Source of the DNA: Fen-455 sp050012675
Lineage (GTDB): Bacteria; Actinomycetota; Acidimicrobiia; Acidimicrobiales; Bog-793
Length of the DNA: 64,000 nucleotides
Assembly: GCA_050012675.1 (NCBI GenBank)
Contig: JBEKGS010000002.1
Span: 62,001-126,000 of the forward strand
Reading direction: 5' to 3'
A model generated the notes under the pieces. That model saw only the letters and a list, made by a program, of their open reading frames with translations, was not told the origin of the DNA and did not search any database. This document shows positions 24,132 to 32,643 of the stretch, piece by piece (the first letter of the stretch is position 1; each line of letters begins with the position of its first letter). The position numbers and the translations under genes are program-made.

Positions 24132-25480
24132 GCGCGCCCTTTGTTGCACACACCGACGCCGAGATTGCAGAGATGCTGGGCTTCCTCGGCCTCGACGACC
24201 TCGATGGCCTGTTCGGCGAGATCCCCGAGGCGCTGCGGCTGCGACGCGGCCTCGACCTTCCCATGGCGATGAGCGAGCCTGATGTCGCGTGGCGCCTCGA
24301 TGAGCTCGCCTCCCGCAATCGGCCGTGCGGGCGAGACCTCGTCTGCTTTGCCGGGGCAGGTGCCTACGACCATGAGATACCGGCCGTCGTGAAGGCCGTG
24401 GCATCACGCTCGGAGTTCGTGACGGCCTACACGCCCTATCAGCCCGAGGTGTCACAGGGCGTCCTGCAGGCCATCTTCGAGTACCAGACGATGATCGCCC
24501 GCTTGAGTGGGCTCGATGTCGCCAATGCGTCGCTGTACGACGGCGCGGCATCGCTCGTCGAGGCGGTGAATCTCGCCGTGGTGGCAGCAGGCGAGAGACG
24601 GGTGCTCTGCTCCAAGGGCGTGCATCCTCATTGGCGCCGTCAGCTCGAGACCTTCTCACGTGGCTCCGGCAACGAGATCGACCTCGTGCCGCTCTCGGGC
24701 GGCGTCACCGCCTGGGAGGAGGTCGCCGACGTGGGGCCGTTCGGCGCCGTCGTCGTGGCCGCTCCGAACTACCTGGGCTGCCTCGAGGACCTAGCCGCGG
24801 CGCGAAGTCTCGCCGACCGCGTCGGCGCTCGCCTGGTCGTGTGTTTCGACCCGGTGTCGGCGGGCCTGCTGCGGACCCCGGGCTCGCTCGGCGCCGACGT
24901 GGTGGTGGGCGAGGGGCAGCCGTTCGGGACGGCGCTGAGCTTCGGTGGACCGTATCTGGGCCTGTTCGCCTGCCGCCTGGCGGACGTGAGACGGATACCG
25001 GGACGGATCGTGGGGGAGACCGTCGACATCGAGGGCCGCCACGCCTATGTCATGACCTTGCGCGCCCGCGAACAAGACATCCGCCGCGAGCGGGCCTCTT
25101 CGAATGTCTGCACGAACCAGACGCTCATGGCCGTGACCGCCGCGGTGCACCTGTCCTGGCTCGGGCCACAGGGCTTGCGCGAGGTGGCGTTGCGATGCGC
25201 GAGAGCCACGCGTTACACCCGCGAGGCGCTCAGCTCCATCGCCGGGGTGAAGCTCATGACAACAGCCCCGATACTTCGTGAGTTCGCCGTCCGGACGCCG
25301 ATCGCGCCCGAGACGCTCATAGAGCGCCTCGTCGAAGACGGTTACCTGGCCGGCGTGCCTGTCCGGGAGGGGTTCGAGGGCACCGAGTACGAGGGAGGGT
25401 TGCTCGTGGCAGCCACCGAGAAGCGGACACGGGCCGAGATCGACGGTTTCGCGGCTGCGTTCGAAAAGGCCGTCCGATGA
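24128..25480 (+). CDS. gcvPA: Glycine dehydrogenase (decarboxylating) subunit 1
   Basis: 450-residue N-terminal half of the split P protein. With subunit 2 it decarboxylates glycine on PLP and passes the aminomethyl group to lipoyl-GcvH. Conserved blocks: HTDAEIAEMLGFLGLDDLD, CFAGAGAYDHEIPAVV, TAYTPYQPEVSQGVLQ, FEYQTMIARLSGLDVANASL and SNVCTNQTLMA. No PLP lysine is expected in this half. GTG 24128 overlaps the gcvT stop, and its TGA overlaps the gcvPB ATG. Confidence 0.95.
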   Translation: MSAPFVAHTDAEIAEMLGFLGLDDLDGLFGEIPEALRLRRGLDLPMAMSEPDVAWRLDELASRNRPCGRDLVCFAGAGAYDHEIPAVVKAVASRSEFVTAYTPYQPEVSQGVLQAIFEYQTMIARLSGLDVANASLYDGAASLVEAVNLAVVAAGERRVLCSKGVHPHWRRQLETFSRGSGNEIDLVPLSGGVTAWEEVADVGPFGAVVVAAPNYLGCLEDLAAARSLADRVGARLVVCFDPVSAGLLRTPGSLGADVVVGEGQPFGTALSFGGPYLGLFACRLADVRRIPGRIVGETVDIEGRHAYVMTLRAREQDIRRERASSNVCTNQTLMAVTAAVHLSWLGPQGLREVALRCARATRYTREALSSIAGVKLMTTAPILREFAVRTPIAPETLIERLVEDGYLAGVPVREGFEGTEYEGGLLVAATEKRTRAEIDGFAAAFEKAVR

Positions 25481-26997
25481 GGGCGCCGCTTCCCGCCGGC
25501 CGTGCTCTCGGGGCGCCGCTTCTGGCACGCGACTTCGAGCCGACCATCTTCGAGTTTTCCGAGCCCGGCCGGCATGCAGCTTCGTTCCGGACAACGGACC
25601 TGCCCGCCTGGCAAGCTGACGAGCTCGTGCCCGAGGCCTTTCGTCAGAGCGGGGCCGTGGCGCTGCCGCAAGTCTCCGAGCGTGACCTGGTGTCCCACTT
25701 CACCCGTCTTACCCACCGGCAGTACTCCGTCGACCTCGGGGCTTATCCACTCGGCTCGTGCACGATGAAGTACAACCCGAAAGCCGCGGACGCCGGGGCT
25801 TGCCTGCCGGGCTTCACGGCGGTGCACCCGGCCGCTCCGGCCAGCTGTACCCAAGGTTGGCTCGAGCTCTTGGTCGAGCTGGAGGAGGCTCTGTGTGAGA
25901 TCACCGGGATGCACGCCGCCACCTTGCAGCCGGCAGCAGGCGCGGCCGGAGAGCTCACGGGCCTGCTGTTGATGAGGGCCTATCACGAGGCGAACGGCGA
26001 GTCCGCCCGCCGGCGCCGCGTGATCATCCCGGACTCGGCCCACGGCACGAACCCCGCCTCGGTGACGCTCAGTGGTTACGAGGTCGCGACCGTCGGCACC
26101 AACGCCCGGGGTGGAGTCGACCTCGGGGCGTTGCGGGCGCTGCTGGACGACGACGTGGCGGGGATCATGCTCACCAACCCCAGCACCCTCGGCCTGTTCG
26201 AGGAGGACATCGTCGCGATAGCACAAGCGGTGCACGACATCGGTGGTCTTCTCTACTACGACGGGGCCAACCTGAACGCGATCCTCGGGATCGTCCGGCC
26301 GGGAGACATGGGCTTCGACATCGTTCACCTGAACGTGCACAAGACCTTCGCCACCCCGCACGGCGGGGGAGGCCCAGGCGCAGGGCCTGTGGCGGTCTGT
26401 TCCAAGCTCGCCCGGTTCCTACCCGGTCCGCGGCCCACGCGCGGCCACAACGGGTTCGAGCTGACCATGCCTGAGAGCTCGATCGGGCGCGTGCACTCCT
26501 GGCACGGAAACGCCGTCGTGTTGCTGCGCGCCTGGATGTACCTGCGTTTGAACGGAGGCGACGGCCTCAAGCGGGTGTCGGAGATTGCGGTGCTCAACGC
26601 GAACTGGTTCAAGGAACGTCTTCGGGGAACATACGACATCGCCTACGACAGGCCAGTCATGCACGAGTGCGTCGTCTCGGCGCAGTCGCTCCATCACGAC
26701 GTGGGCCTCAGCGCCCTGGATGTCGCCAAGCGTCTCATGGAGCTGGGATTCCATCCCCCGACGGTCTACTTCCCGCTGATCGTCGAGGAGGCTCTCATGG
26801 TCGAGCCGACCGAGACCGAGAGCCCGCAGACGCTGGCGGCGCTGGCCGACGCCTTTCTCCAGGTCGCTCGCGAGTCACGCGAGGCCGGCAACGCCGATGA
26901 CGCGAAAGCCGCTCCGCGCACGACCCCGGTGGGTCGTGTCGACGACGCCCGCGCGGCCCGCAAGCTCGTGGTGACCTTCGACCAACGCGCGGATTAG
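25477..26997 (+). CDS. gcvPB: Glycine dehydrogenase (decarboxylating) subunit 2
   Basis: 506-residue C-terminal half of the P protein carrying the PLP-binding lysine, in HLNVHKTFATPHGGGGPG (Lys about 289). Other blocks: LGSCTMKYNPK, QPAAGAAGELTGLL, PDSAHGTNPAS, YYDGANLNAI and HECVVSA. About 45 residues beyond the usual end (from DDAKAAPRTT) are weakly conserved-looking and Ala/Arg rich. The gene ends the operon; a GC hairpin follows the stop. Confidence 0.95.
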   Translation: MRAPLPAGRALGAPLLARDFEPTIFEFSEPGRHAASFRTTDLPAWQADELVPEAFRQSGAVALPQVSERDLVSHFTRLTHRQYSVDLGAYPLGSCTMKYNPKAADAGACLPGFTAVHPAAPASCTQGWLELLVELEEALCEITGMHAATLQPAAGAAGELTGLLLMRAYHEANGESARRRRVIIPDSAHGTNPASVTLSGYEVATVGTNARGGVDLGALRALLDDDVAGIMLTNPSTLGLFEEDIVAIAQAVHDIGGLLYYDGANLNAILGIVRPGDMGFDIVHLNVHKTFATPHGGGGPGAGPVAVCSKLARFLPGPRPTRGHNGFELTMPESSIGRVHSWHGNAVVLLRAWMYLRLNGGDGLKRVSEIAVLNANWFKERLRGTYDIAYDRPVMHECVVSAQSLHHDVGLSALDVAKRLMELGFHPPTVYFPLIVEEALMVEPTETESPQTLAALADAFLQVARESREAGNADDAKAAPRTTPVGRVDDARAARKLVVTFDQRAD

Positions 26998-27007
26998 CAC
27001 GCCGCCT

Positions 27008-27023
27008 GGCCGGGTCGCCGGCC
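27008..27023 (+). terminator. GC hairpin after gcvPB
   Basis: GGCCGG (27008-27013) and CCGGCC (27018-27023) pair around a 4-nt loop, 11 bases after the gcvPB stop. There is no T-run, so it may only pause or be Rho-assisted. Confidence 0.35.
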
Positions 27024-27050
27024 GACGGGGGCCGGGAAACCGTCCAGGAC

Positions 27051-27056
27051 TAACCT
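27051..27056 (+). promoter_or_regulatory. -10 box TAACCT, leaderless start
   Basis: TAACCT ends 6 nt before GTG 27063. The spacing fits transcription from the start codon of the small membrane-protein gene. Confidence 0.4.
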
Positions 27057-27062
27057 CAAGGT

Positions 27063-27419
27063 GTGGGTCCCGCGTGGTTCTCGCGTCGGGCGGTCCTCCT
27101 CCATCTGACCGCGCTCGTGGTGGTCCCGGGCTGTCTTTGTCTCGGGTGGTGGCAGTTGCACCGAGCGCTGTCAGGCAACACGCTCAGCTGGGCCTACACC
27201 GTCGAGTGGCCGTTTTTCGCCGCCTACGGCGTGTACATGTGGTGGAGGCTTGTTCACGAGCAGCCGGGGCTGAAAGCCGAGACGCCGCCACTCCCGGACG
27301 AGGAGCGCCGGCGCCGTGATGAGGCTGCCCGCACCGACGAGGAGGAGGATGAGGAGCTCGCCGCCTACAACCGCTACCTGGCGCGACTGAACAAGAGCGA
27401 CGAGCAGAAGCTACGTTGA
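27063..27419 (+). CDS. Small two-helix membrane protein with charged C-terminal tail
   Basis: 118 residues. Two hydrophobic helices at about 10-28 (VLLHLTALVVVPGCLCLGWW) and 42-60 (WAYTVEWPFFAAYGVYMWW), joined by QLHRALSGN. The layout W-W-Q-x-x-R-A-x-x-G-N is shared with small actinobacterial proteins of unknown function. The C-terminal 55 residues are strongly charged (DEERRRRDEAARTDEEEDEE) and likely cytoplasmic. Seven bases before the next gene, so probably co-transcribed with the DUF3817 protein. Confidence 0.75.
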   Translation: MGPAWFSRRAVLLHLTALVVVPGCLCLGWWQLHRALSGNTLSWAYTVEWPFFAAYGVYMWWRLVHEQPGLKAETPPLPDEERRRRDEAARTDEEEDEELAAYNRYLARLNKSDEQKLR

Positions 27420-27426
27420 AAGGCTC

Positions 27427-27750
27427 GTGGACCCGGCCCGGAAATCCGCCCTCTTGCGTTACCGGGTGATGGCCTATGTCGTAGGCATCGGCCTGCTCGT
27501 GCTCGTGCTAGTCGGCGTGCCGCTGCAGTACGCGGCGCAAAGGCCGGCAGTCGTCCAGATTGTCGGCCCGATCCATGGGTTCTTGTACATCGTCTATCTC
27601 TTGACGGTGGCCGATCTCGCCCGGCGCTTCCGCCTTCGTCTCGGGCAGGTCATCGCCTTGGTCGCGGCTGGCTTCGTGCCGTTCCTCGCCTTTGTCGTGG
27701 AACGGTGGATGACGCGACGCCTCGCAGACAGCCCCGCTGTGGCCCCATAA
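27427..27750 (+). CDS. DUF3817-type integral membrane protein
   Basis: 107-residue protein with three hydrophobic helices (YVVGIGLLVLVLVGVPLQYA, IVGPIHGFLYIVYLLTVADL, GQVIALVAAGFVPFLAFVVE). The GPIHGFLY segment and the final E-R-W are characteristic of DUF3817. Function unknown. GTG start. Confidence 0.82.
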   Translation: MDPARKSALLRYRVMAYVVGIGLLVLVLVGVPLQYAAQRPAVVQIVGPIHGFLYIVYLLTVADLARRFRLRLGQVIALVAAGFVPFLAFVVERWMTRRLADSPAVAP

Positions 27751-27785
27751 GGCACTGACGTGCGGGGCGACAGGTAGGACTCGTT

Positions 27786-28703
27786 GTGAACCGAGATCTT
27801 CTTCTCGAGTCCGGCGCTCTCGGCAGGCCCGCTGTCGTGATCCACGGAGGCGCGGGCGACTTCCTCCGGCCGAGACCGGAAGACCAGCTGGCCATGCTGT
27901 CGGCGGCCATGTCCGATGCTGTCGGGGCCGCCTGGGAGGTCCTCGCTGCCGGCGGTCAGGCTCTCGACGCGGTGGTCGAGGCCGTGGCGCGCATGGAAGC
28001 CTCGGGCGTCTTCAATTGCGGGAGGGGCGCCGTTGCTACCTCGCAAGGCACCGTAGAGACCGACGCGGCGGTCATGGATGGCACGACAGGGCGCTTCGGG
28101 GCGATCTGCGCCGCGACGTGGCCGGAGAGCCCGGTACGGGCGGCCAGGGCGGTCATGGCACTCGGCGGCCCAGCTGCCGGGCCTGTCCTGCTCGCCGGCG
28201 CCGGTGCGGACCGGTTCTGTGAGGGGGCAGGTCTCGCCGAGAGGGATCCGGCCTCGCTTTGCGGCGAGGGGGTCCTGCGCCAGTCTGCGAGCGGGACGGT
28301 TGGTGCCGTGGCGGTCGACCGAGGTGGCCATCTCGCGGCAGCCACGTCCACAGGCGGGCGCAGCGGCAAGCTGCCCGGGCGCGTCGGTGACTCACCGATC
28401 GCCGGAGCGGGGACCTGGGCGGACGATCGCAGTATCGCCGTCTCAGCGACGGGCGAGGGCGAGTCGTTCTTAGTTGCCGGCTTTGCCCACCGGCTCGACT
28501 GGTGCGTCGCGCAAGGGCAGGCCCTGACTGCGGCGTTCGAGGACGCGCTGACGTCGGTTCGATCACGGGGAGGCCACGGCGGCGCGGTCGTGCTGGCAAG
28601 CGATGGCAGTTTCGCTGTCGCCTTCGACACAGCGGCCATGGCACGGGCCTGGCGCGGTCAAGCTAGCTCGACGGTCGTCGGGGTTCGCCGGAAGGAAACC
28701 TGA
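27786..28703 (+). CDS. Isoaspartyl peptidase/L-asparaginase (T2 family)
   Basis: 305-residue N-terminal-nucleophile hydrolase that cleaves itself and then hydrolyses isoaspartyl dipeptides or asparagine. Visible: VVIHGGAG near the N-terminus, VFNCGRGAVA, ETDAAVMDG, and the autocleavage site SASG|TVGAVAVD with Thr171 as nucleophile. Then GRSGKLPGRVGDSPIAGAGTWAD follows in two blocks, and GGHGGAVVLA. All residues expected for activity are present. GTG 27786 lies 5 nt behind a TAGGAC -10-like box. It is convergent with the c-di-GMP protein downstream. Confidence 0.9.
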   Translation: MNRDLLLESGALGRPAVVIHGGAGDFLRPRPEDQLAMLSAAMSDAVGAAWEVLAAGGQALDAVVEAVARMEASGVFNCGRGAVATSQGTVETDAAVMDGTTGRFGAICAATWPESPVRAARAVMALGGPAAGPVLLAGAGADRFCEGAGLAERDPASLCGEGVLRQSASGTVGAVAVDRGGHLAAATSTGGRSGKLPGRVGDSPIAGAGTWADDRSIAVSATGEGESFLVAGFAHRLDWCVAQGQALTAAFEDALTSVRSRGGHGGAVVLASDGSFAVAFDTAAMARAWRGQASSTVVGVRRKET

Positions 28704-28743
28704 GAGACCTTTGTGCCCGTGGGACCCGCGGGTACCCGGCGGC

Positions 28744-30597
28744 CTAGGGCGCGGAGGCGCTCTTTTGAGGTTGCGGGGGTTCGATGGCGGGGCCGGGTGC
28801 CAGGACGATGCGGTCGCGTCCCTCGGCTTTGGCCCTGTACATGGCGGCATCGGCGACGTTGACCACGTCGTCGAGCGTCGTGCCGTGGCGAGGAAAGAAA
28901 GCCACACCGATCGAGGCGGTCACCCGGGGCACTCCGGGCCCCGGTGCGGGCAGCTTCGTGAGAACCTCCCGGACCGCCTCGGCGACGCGCATCGCGCCAG
29001 CCTCGTCGGTGTTGTGGAGCATCAAGAGGAACTCCTCGCCGCCGTAGCGGACAGCCGCGTCGCCGTTGCGCAGTGTGGCCTGCAGCGCCCGTCCGACGTT
29101 GCGTAACAGGGCGTCGCCGGCCATGTGCCCGCACTGGTCGTTGACACGCTTGAAATGGTCGAGGTCTATGAGAAGGATCCCCATCTGGGTGCCGGCTCGG
29201 CTCGAAAGAGCGGCTTCGCGCGTCGCCAGCTCGTCCCACCAGCGGTGGTTGAGCAGTCCGGTCAACGTGTCGGTCATGGCGCGCAGTTCGAGCTCCGCGT
29301 AGAGCTGGGCGTTTCGCCAAGCGGCTGCGGTGATGTAACCGAACAGCGCGCAACGCTCGAGGTCCTCCTCGGTGAACTGGTTCTGGCCGTTGCGCCACAT
29401 GTCTATGGCGCCGAGCCGGTGGTCGCCGGCGATGAGCGGCACGACGAGCATGGACTCTTCCAAGGTCGACTCGTCCTGGCCGGGAATCGACACGGCCTCT
29501 GCGTGGCTGCGCGTGTCGGGGCAGTTGTACGGGTAGCCGCGCAGGAACGCCCAGCCAGTGATCCCCCTGTCCATGGAGATGTCCATCTCGTTGAGCCCGG
29601 CGAGCTCGTCGCCCGCGAGGACGCGCGCCCTCAGCCGGTACCGGTCCCAGTCCGCCTCGAAGATCGCGAAGCGGTCCGCTCGAACCGTAAGTGGCAGGCG
29701 CTCCGCTGTCACCTGGAGGATCCGTTCCGGATCGTGCTCGGCCTGCATGAGGCGCGCGGCCTCCCCCAGGGACCATGCGAAGCCCTGGGCATCGAGCGGG
29801 AACTGTCCGGTGGACGGGAGTTTGGCGACGAGAGCCGGCGCGTCCAGCGCCTTTCCCGGTGCGGTGAGGACCCGCACCCCCTGCCGGCGGAACCAGGCGG
29901 GCGTGACGACCTCGTCGCCCGGATCCGCGGCCGAGGCAAGGAGCACCGCCGGCGATCCGAGGTGCGGGCCGATGCCGAGCCTCACTCCGAGCCCGATCAG
30001 CCTCTGGGCGACTGCATCGTCGACGATGCCCCGCAGGATGACGTGAGCATTGAGCCGGGCGCAGTAGGCGAGCAGGCCTGCGAGCTCCGCGCGTGCCCGA
30101 ACTCCCGTGGACACGTAGTCGGTGTAGGAGGTGTCCAGGATCACAAAGCTCGGCATGAGCTCGCCTACGGGCCGCCTGCTGAGAACGCCCGGTGCCACGT
30201 CGGCCAGCGCGATGAGAAATCCCCGGTTGCGCAACTGCTCCACTCGGCGCTCGACGAGCTCGGGCAGCTCCAAGGCGGTGAGCTCGGAGATGACCCAAGC
30301 GACTTCTCCAGGCGCCGCCCCCACCGCGTCGGCCGTGCGGAAGGGGTCGAGGTCCTCGTCTTGGAGGACGGTCGCGCTGAGGGGCACGAACAACAGCGCG
30401 GGGCTCGTGTGCTGCACTGCCGGCAGCGAGCAGCGGACGAACTTGCAGGTATCGTCGCGCAGCACTCCGCGTGGGAGCGCCTCGTAGCCGAACACCGTAC
30501 GGTCCTGGAGGTCCATCACGGGCTGCAAGGCAACATGCGCGCACAAGCCGGACGAATGGTCCTCCGGCTCGCCGCTCTCGACCGCGTTCCCTCGCAC
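28744..30597 (-). CDS. Degenerate EAL-GAF-GGDEF protein (probable diguanylate cyclase)
   Basis: 617-residue signalling protein. Residues about 20-230 are EAL-like (LQPVMDLQDRTVFGYEALPRG), but the catalytic motifs are lost: SEL for E-x-T-E, ADVAPG for DDFGTG, RGIVD for EGIE. This part may only bind ligand or protein. A GAF domain covers about 265-430. A GGDEF domain follows with active-site RYGGEEF (about 516-522) and the product-inhibition site RNGD five residues before it, so c-di-GMP synthesis with feedback is expected. GTG 30597 is chosen because TACGCT lies 6 nt upstream; the frame continues far upstream into the divergent gene. Confidence 0.87.
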   Translation of the reverse strand: MRGNAVESGEPEDHSSGLCAHVALQPVMDLQDRTVFGYEALPRGVLRDDTCKFVRCSLPAVQHTSPALLFVPLSATVLQDEDLDPFRTADAVGAAPGEVAWVISELTALELPELVERRVEQLRNRGFLIALADVAPGVLSRRPVGELMPSFVILDTSYTDYVSTGVRARAELAGLLAYCARLNAHVILRGIVDDAVAQRLIGLGVRLGIGPHLGSPAVLLASAADPGDEVVTPAWFRRQGVRVLTAPGKALDAPALVAKLPSTGQFPLDAQGFAWSLGEAARLMQAEHDPERILQVTAERLPLTVRADRFAIFEADWDRYRLRARVLAGDELAGLNEMDISMDRGITGWAFLRGYPYNCPDTRSHAEAVSIPGQDESTLEESMLVVPLIAGDHRLGAIDMWRNGQNQFTEEDLERCALFGYITAAAWRNAQLYAELELRAMTDTLTGLLNHRWWDELATREAALSSRAGTQMGILLIDLDHFKRVNDQCGHMAGDALLRNVGRALQATLRNGDAAVRYGGEEFLLMLHNTDEAGAMRVAEAVREVLTKLPAPGPGVPRVTASIGVAFFPRHGTTLDDVVNVADAAMYRAKAEGRDRIVLAPGPAIEPPQPQKSASAP

Positions 30598-30603
30598 GGC
30601 TAA

Positions 30604-30609
30604 AGCGTA
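30604..30609 (-). promoter_or_regulatory. -10 box TACGCT, leaderless start of EAL-GAF-GGDEF gene
   Basis: On the minus strand TACGCT is followed by 6 nt and GTG 30597. No ribosome site is visible, which fits a leaderless message. Confidence 0.5.
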
Positions 30610-30686
30610 GAACGCCAAGCGGCCACAGCGCGACAGAGGTGGCACGACCGGGGCAATTCCGCCGGGGTGGGGACCTCGGTTAGGGC

Positions 30687-30692
30687 TAGAGT
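30687..30692 (+). promoter_or_regulatory. -10 box TAGAGT upstream of membrane glycosyltransferase-like gene
   Basis: TAGAGT followed by 8 nt and ATG 30701. Identical hexamer to the box before gcvH. The two divergent -10 boxes in this gap are about 80 bp apart. Confidence 0.45.
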
Positions 30693-30700
30693 CCCGCGAC

Positions 30701-30757
30701 ATGAGCGGGAGGCTTGCGCCGAGGTGCCGCGCCTTTCCGAGGAGTCGGGGTCTGTGA
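30701..30757 (+). CDS. Putative leaderless upstream ORF (18 codons)
   Basis: ATG 30701, 8 nt behind TAGAGT, opens an 18-codon Arg-rich frame (MSGRLAPRCRAFPRSRGL) whose TGA at 30755-30757 overlaps the GTG start (30754) of the large membrane protein. It spans that gene's GAGGAG ribosome site. Architecture parallels the mini-ORF before gcvH. Confidence 0.35.
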   Translation: MSGRLAPRCRAFPRSRGL

Positions 30758-32412
30758 CCGCTGAGGAGGCGGACGGCCAGGGACGGAAGGTCCACTTGGC
30801 CTGGCGCAAGCGCAGGGCGGCGAGGCTGGCTCTGAATGCGCTGGCCACGCTGGCCTTGTTCAGCGGTCTCGGCGTGCTCTTGTATGCGAGATCGGCGCAC
30901 GACCTCGCCGGAACCTCCGACAGGGCGACGATCATCCTCGAGGGCCAGGCCATGGCGAGCGGACACCTGCTTCTCCAGGGCTGGAACCTGACCTTCGCCT
31001 CGTACTGGACCAGTGACGCGCCTTTTTACGATGCGGCGGTCCGCCTCGTGGGTCTGCGGCCGGCGCTCTTATACGCCGGCCCGGCGGTCATGGCGGCTCT
31101 TTTGATCGTCGTTGGCGTCCTCGTCGCCCGGGAGGCCAGCCACGGGGCCGCGGCAGCAGCGGGAGTCCTCACAGTCGTCGCCCTGCTCGGACTCGCCACT
31201 CCGGCCATGACTCTGTTTTTTGTGGGCAGGGGATTTCACGTGAGCACCGCCTTGTACGCCCTGTTGGCCTTCGCCGCCCTGAGACGGGGACGTTTCGGCG
31301 TGGGATGGTTTCTCGCCGCGGTGCTGCTCGCGGTCGGTATGCTCGGCGACCTGCTTCTCGTCGCCTATGGCGTCGTGCCGCTGGTCCTGGCGGGTCTTGT
31401 GGCAGCGCTACGCCAACGTAGGTGGCGGGCGGCTTTGGCGGACGTCTCGGCGGCGTTGTTGGCCGTGGCGCTCGCCGCGCTCGCTCGCCGCCTCGCCGAG
31501 GCGCGCGGCGCGTTCAGGTCACAGGCGGCACTGTCGACGGTGCACCTGGGACAGATGCTGCGGAACCTCGAACATCTTCCCGGCTACGCGTCGGATCTCC
31601 TCGGGCTCACCAACGGTCTGCGGCACAACGGGGGAGTGCCCTTCGGCCTTAGAGAGGTGCACGTCCTCGGTGCCTTGTGCGTGCTGGCGTGTTTCGTGAC
31701 CGCACTTTGGAGCCTCGTCAAAGGAGCCCGCCGCGGACGGTCGGGACACCCAGGTTCGTCGGGCTCCGAGACGTGGAGACTCGATGACCTCCTTGTCATC
31801 ACGGTGATCTGTTCGGCCGTCCCGTTCGTCGCGTTCGCACAGCCAGACCAGAGCGGTGTCCGCTATCTCGCCGTGAGCATCGTGTTCGCGGCGATCCTCA
31901 CCGGCCGGGTAGTCGCGCACGCCTGGTCCGAGCTCCCGGCCGGCCGGCCGGTGCGTGCCTTGGGGATCCTCGGTGTGGCCTTGTGTCTCAGCTTCGCGGC
32001 TGGAGTCGGGTGCTCACTGGCCCGCCCCGAGCCGCCTTACGAGGTGCCGTCGTTGGTGTCGTTCCTGGAGGCTCACGATCTCCGGTGGGGAGTCGGTGAC
32101 TACTGGGCCGCCAGCATCACAACGGTCCAAAGCGGCGGTGCGGTCATCGTCCGGCCAGTGGAGGCCTCCAACGGCGGCGCCCTGCAGGAGATGACGACGT
32201 TGTCCGAGACGAGCTGGTACACGGGCCAGGAGTGGCAGTTCCTCGTCTACAGCAAGCCCATCATCGACAACGTCGACCTCGATGCGGCCCTTCGGACCTG
32301 GGGCCCACCGGCTCAGCGCTATGTCATCGGCCCGTACCATGTCCTTGTGTGGAGCCATCCGCTTGTGCTTCCCAAGCCCATATCTTCTGCTAGCCCAATA
32401 GCCCCCGAGTGA
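30754..32412 (+). CDS. Polytopic membrane protein, possible glycosyltransferase
   Basis: 552 residues with about ten to twelve hydrophobic helices from residue about 27 onward, and a soluble C-terminal part of about 130 residues (EVPSLVSFLEAHDLRWGVGDYWAASI and onward). This shape, with a large first loop (GTSDRATIILEGQAMASGHL), resembles GT-C-fold membrane glycosyltransferases that use polyprenyl-linked sugars. No diagnostic acidic catalytic motif was identified with certainty. The start GTG 30754 follows GAGGAG; the frame is open further upstream. No transport ATPase is nearby. Confidence 0.7.
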   Translation: MTAEEADGQGRKVHLAWRKRRAARLALNALATLALFSGLGVLLYARSAHDLAGTSDRATIILEGQAMASGHLLLQGWNLTFASYWTSDAPFYDAAVRLVGLRPALLYAGPAVMAALLIVVGVLVAREASHGAAAAAGVLTVVALLGLATPAMTLFFVGRGFHVSTALYALLAFAALRRGRFGVGWFLAAVLLAVGMLGDLLLVAYGVVPLVLAGLVAALRQRRWRAALADVSAALLAVALAALARRLAEARGAFRSQAALSTVHLGQMLRNLEHLPGYASDLLGLTNGLRHNGGVPFGLREVHVLGALCVLACFVTALWSLVKGARRGRSGHPGSSGSETWRLDDLLVITVICSAVPFVAFAQPDQSGVRYLAVSIVFAAILTGRVVAHAWSELPAGRPVRALGILGVALCLSFAAGVGCSLARPEPPYEVPSLVSFLEAHDLRWGVGDYWAASITTVQSGGAVIVRPVEASNGGALQEMTTLSETSWYTGQEWQFLVYSKPIIDNVDLDAALRTWGPPAQRYVIGPYHVLVWSHPLVLPKPISSASPIAPE

Positions 32413-32438
32413 CGTGCGGGCACAAACGGCCGCGCGGG

Positions 32439-32455
32439 CAGGTGAACATCACCTG
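32439..32455. promoter_or_regulatory. 17-bp palindrome, operator candidate
   Basis: CAGGTGA-ACA-TCACCTG, a perfect 7-3-7 inverted repeat 27 bp after the membrane-protein stop and about 190 bp upstream of the ROK kinase. No T-run follows. Shape and length suit a dimeric repressor. Confidence 0.45.
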
Positions 32456-32643
32456 TGGGCAATCGGGTGTCGTTGCTAGGCTCGTGCGGCCGTGGCTTTG
32501 GCGCCGGGGCCGAAGTTCGTGTCTGTCTCGACGGTCCTGGTCTTGGACGAAAGAGGAAAGTCGCGCCCTTTGACCACGGGAGTGCCGGGTTGATCCGTCT
32601 CGTTGCAAACACAGGGGGCTCTCGAGGTGATGAGGGCTAGGCA

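Noticed and set aside
30598..30966. N-terminal extension of the EAL-GAF-GGDEF protein
   Set aside because: Overlaps the divergent gene and its promoter, has no domain, and a -10 box sits directly before GTG 30597.
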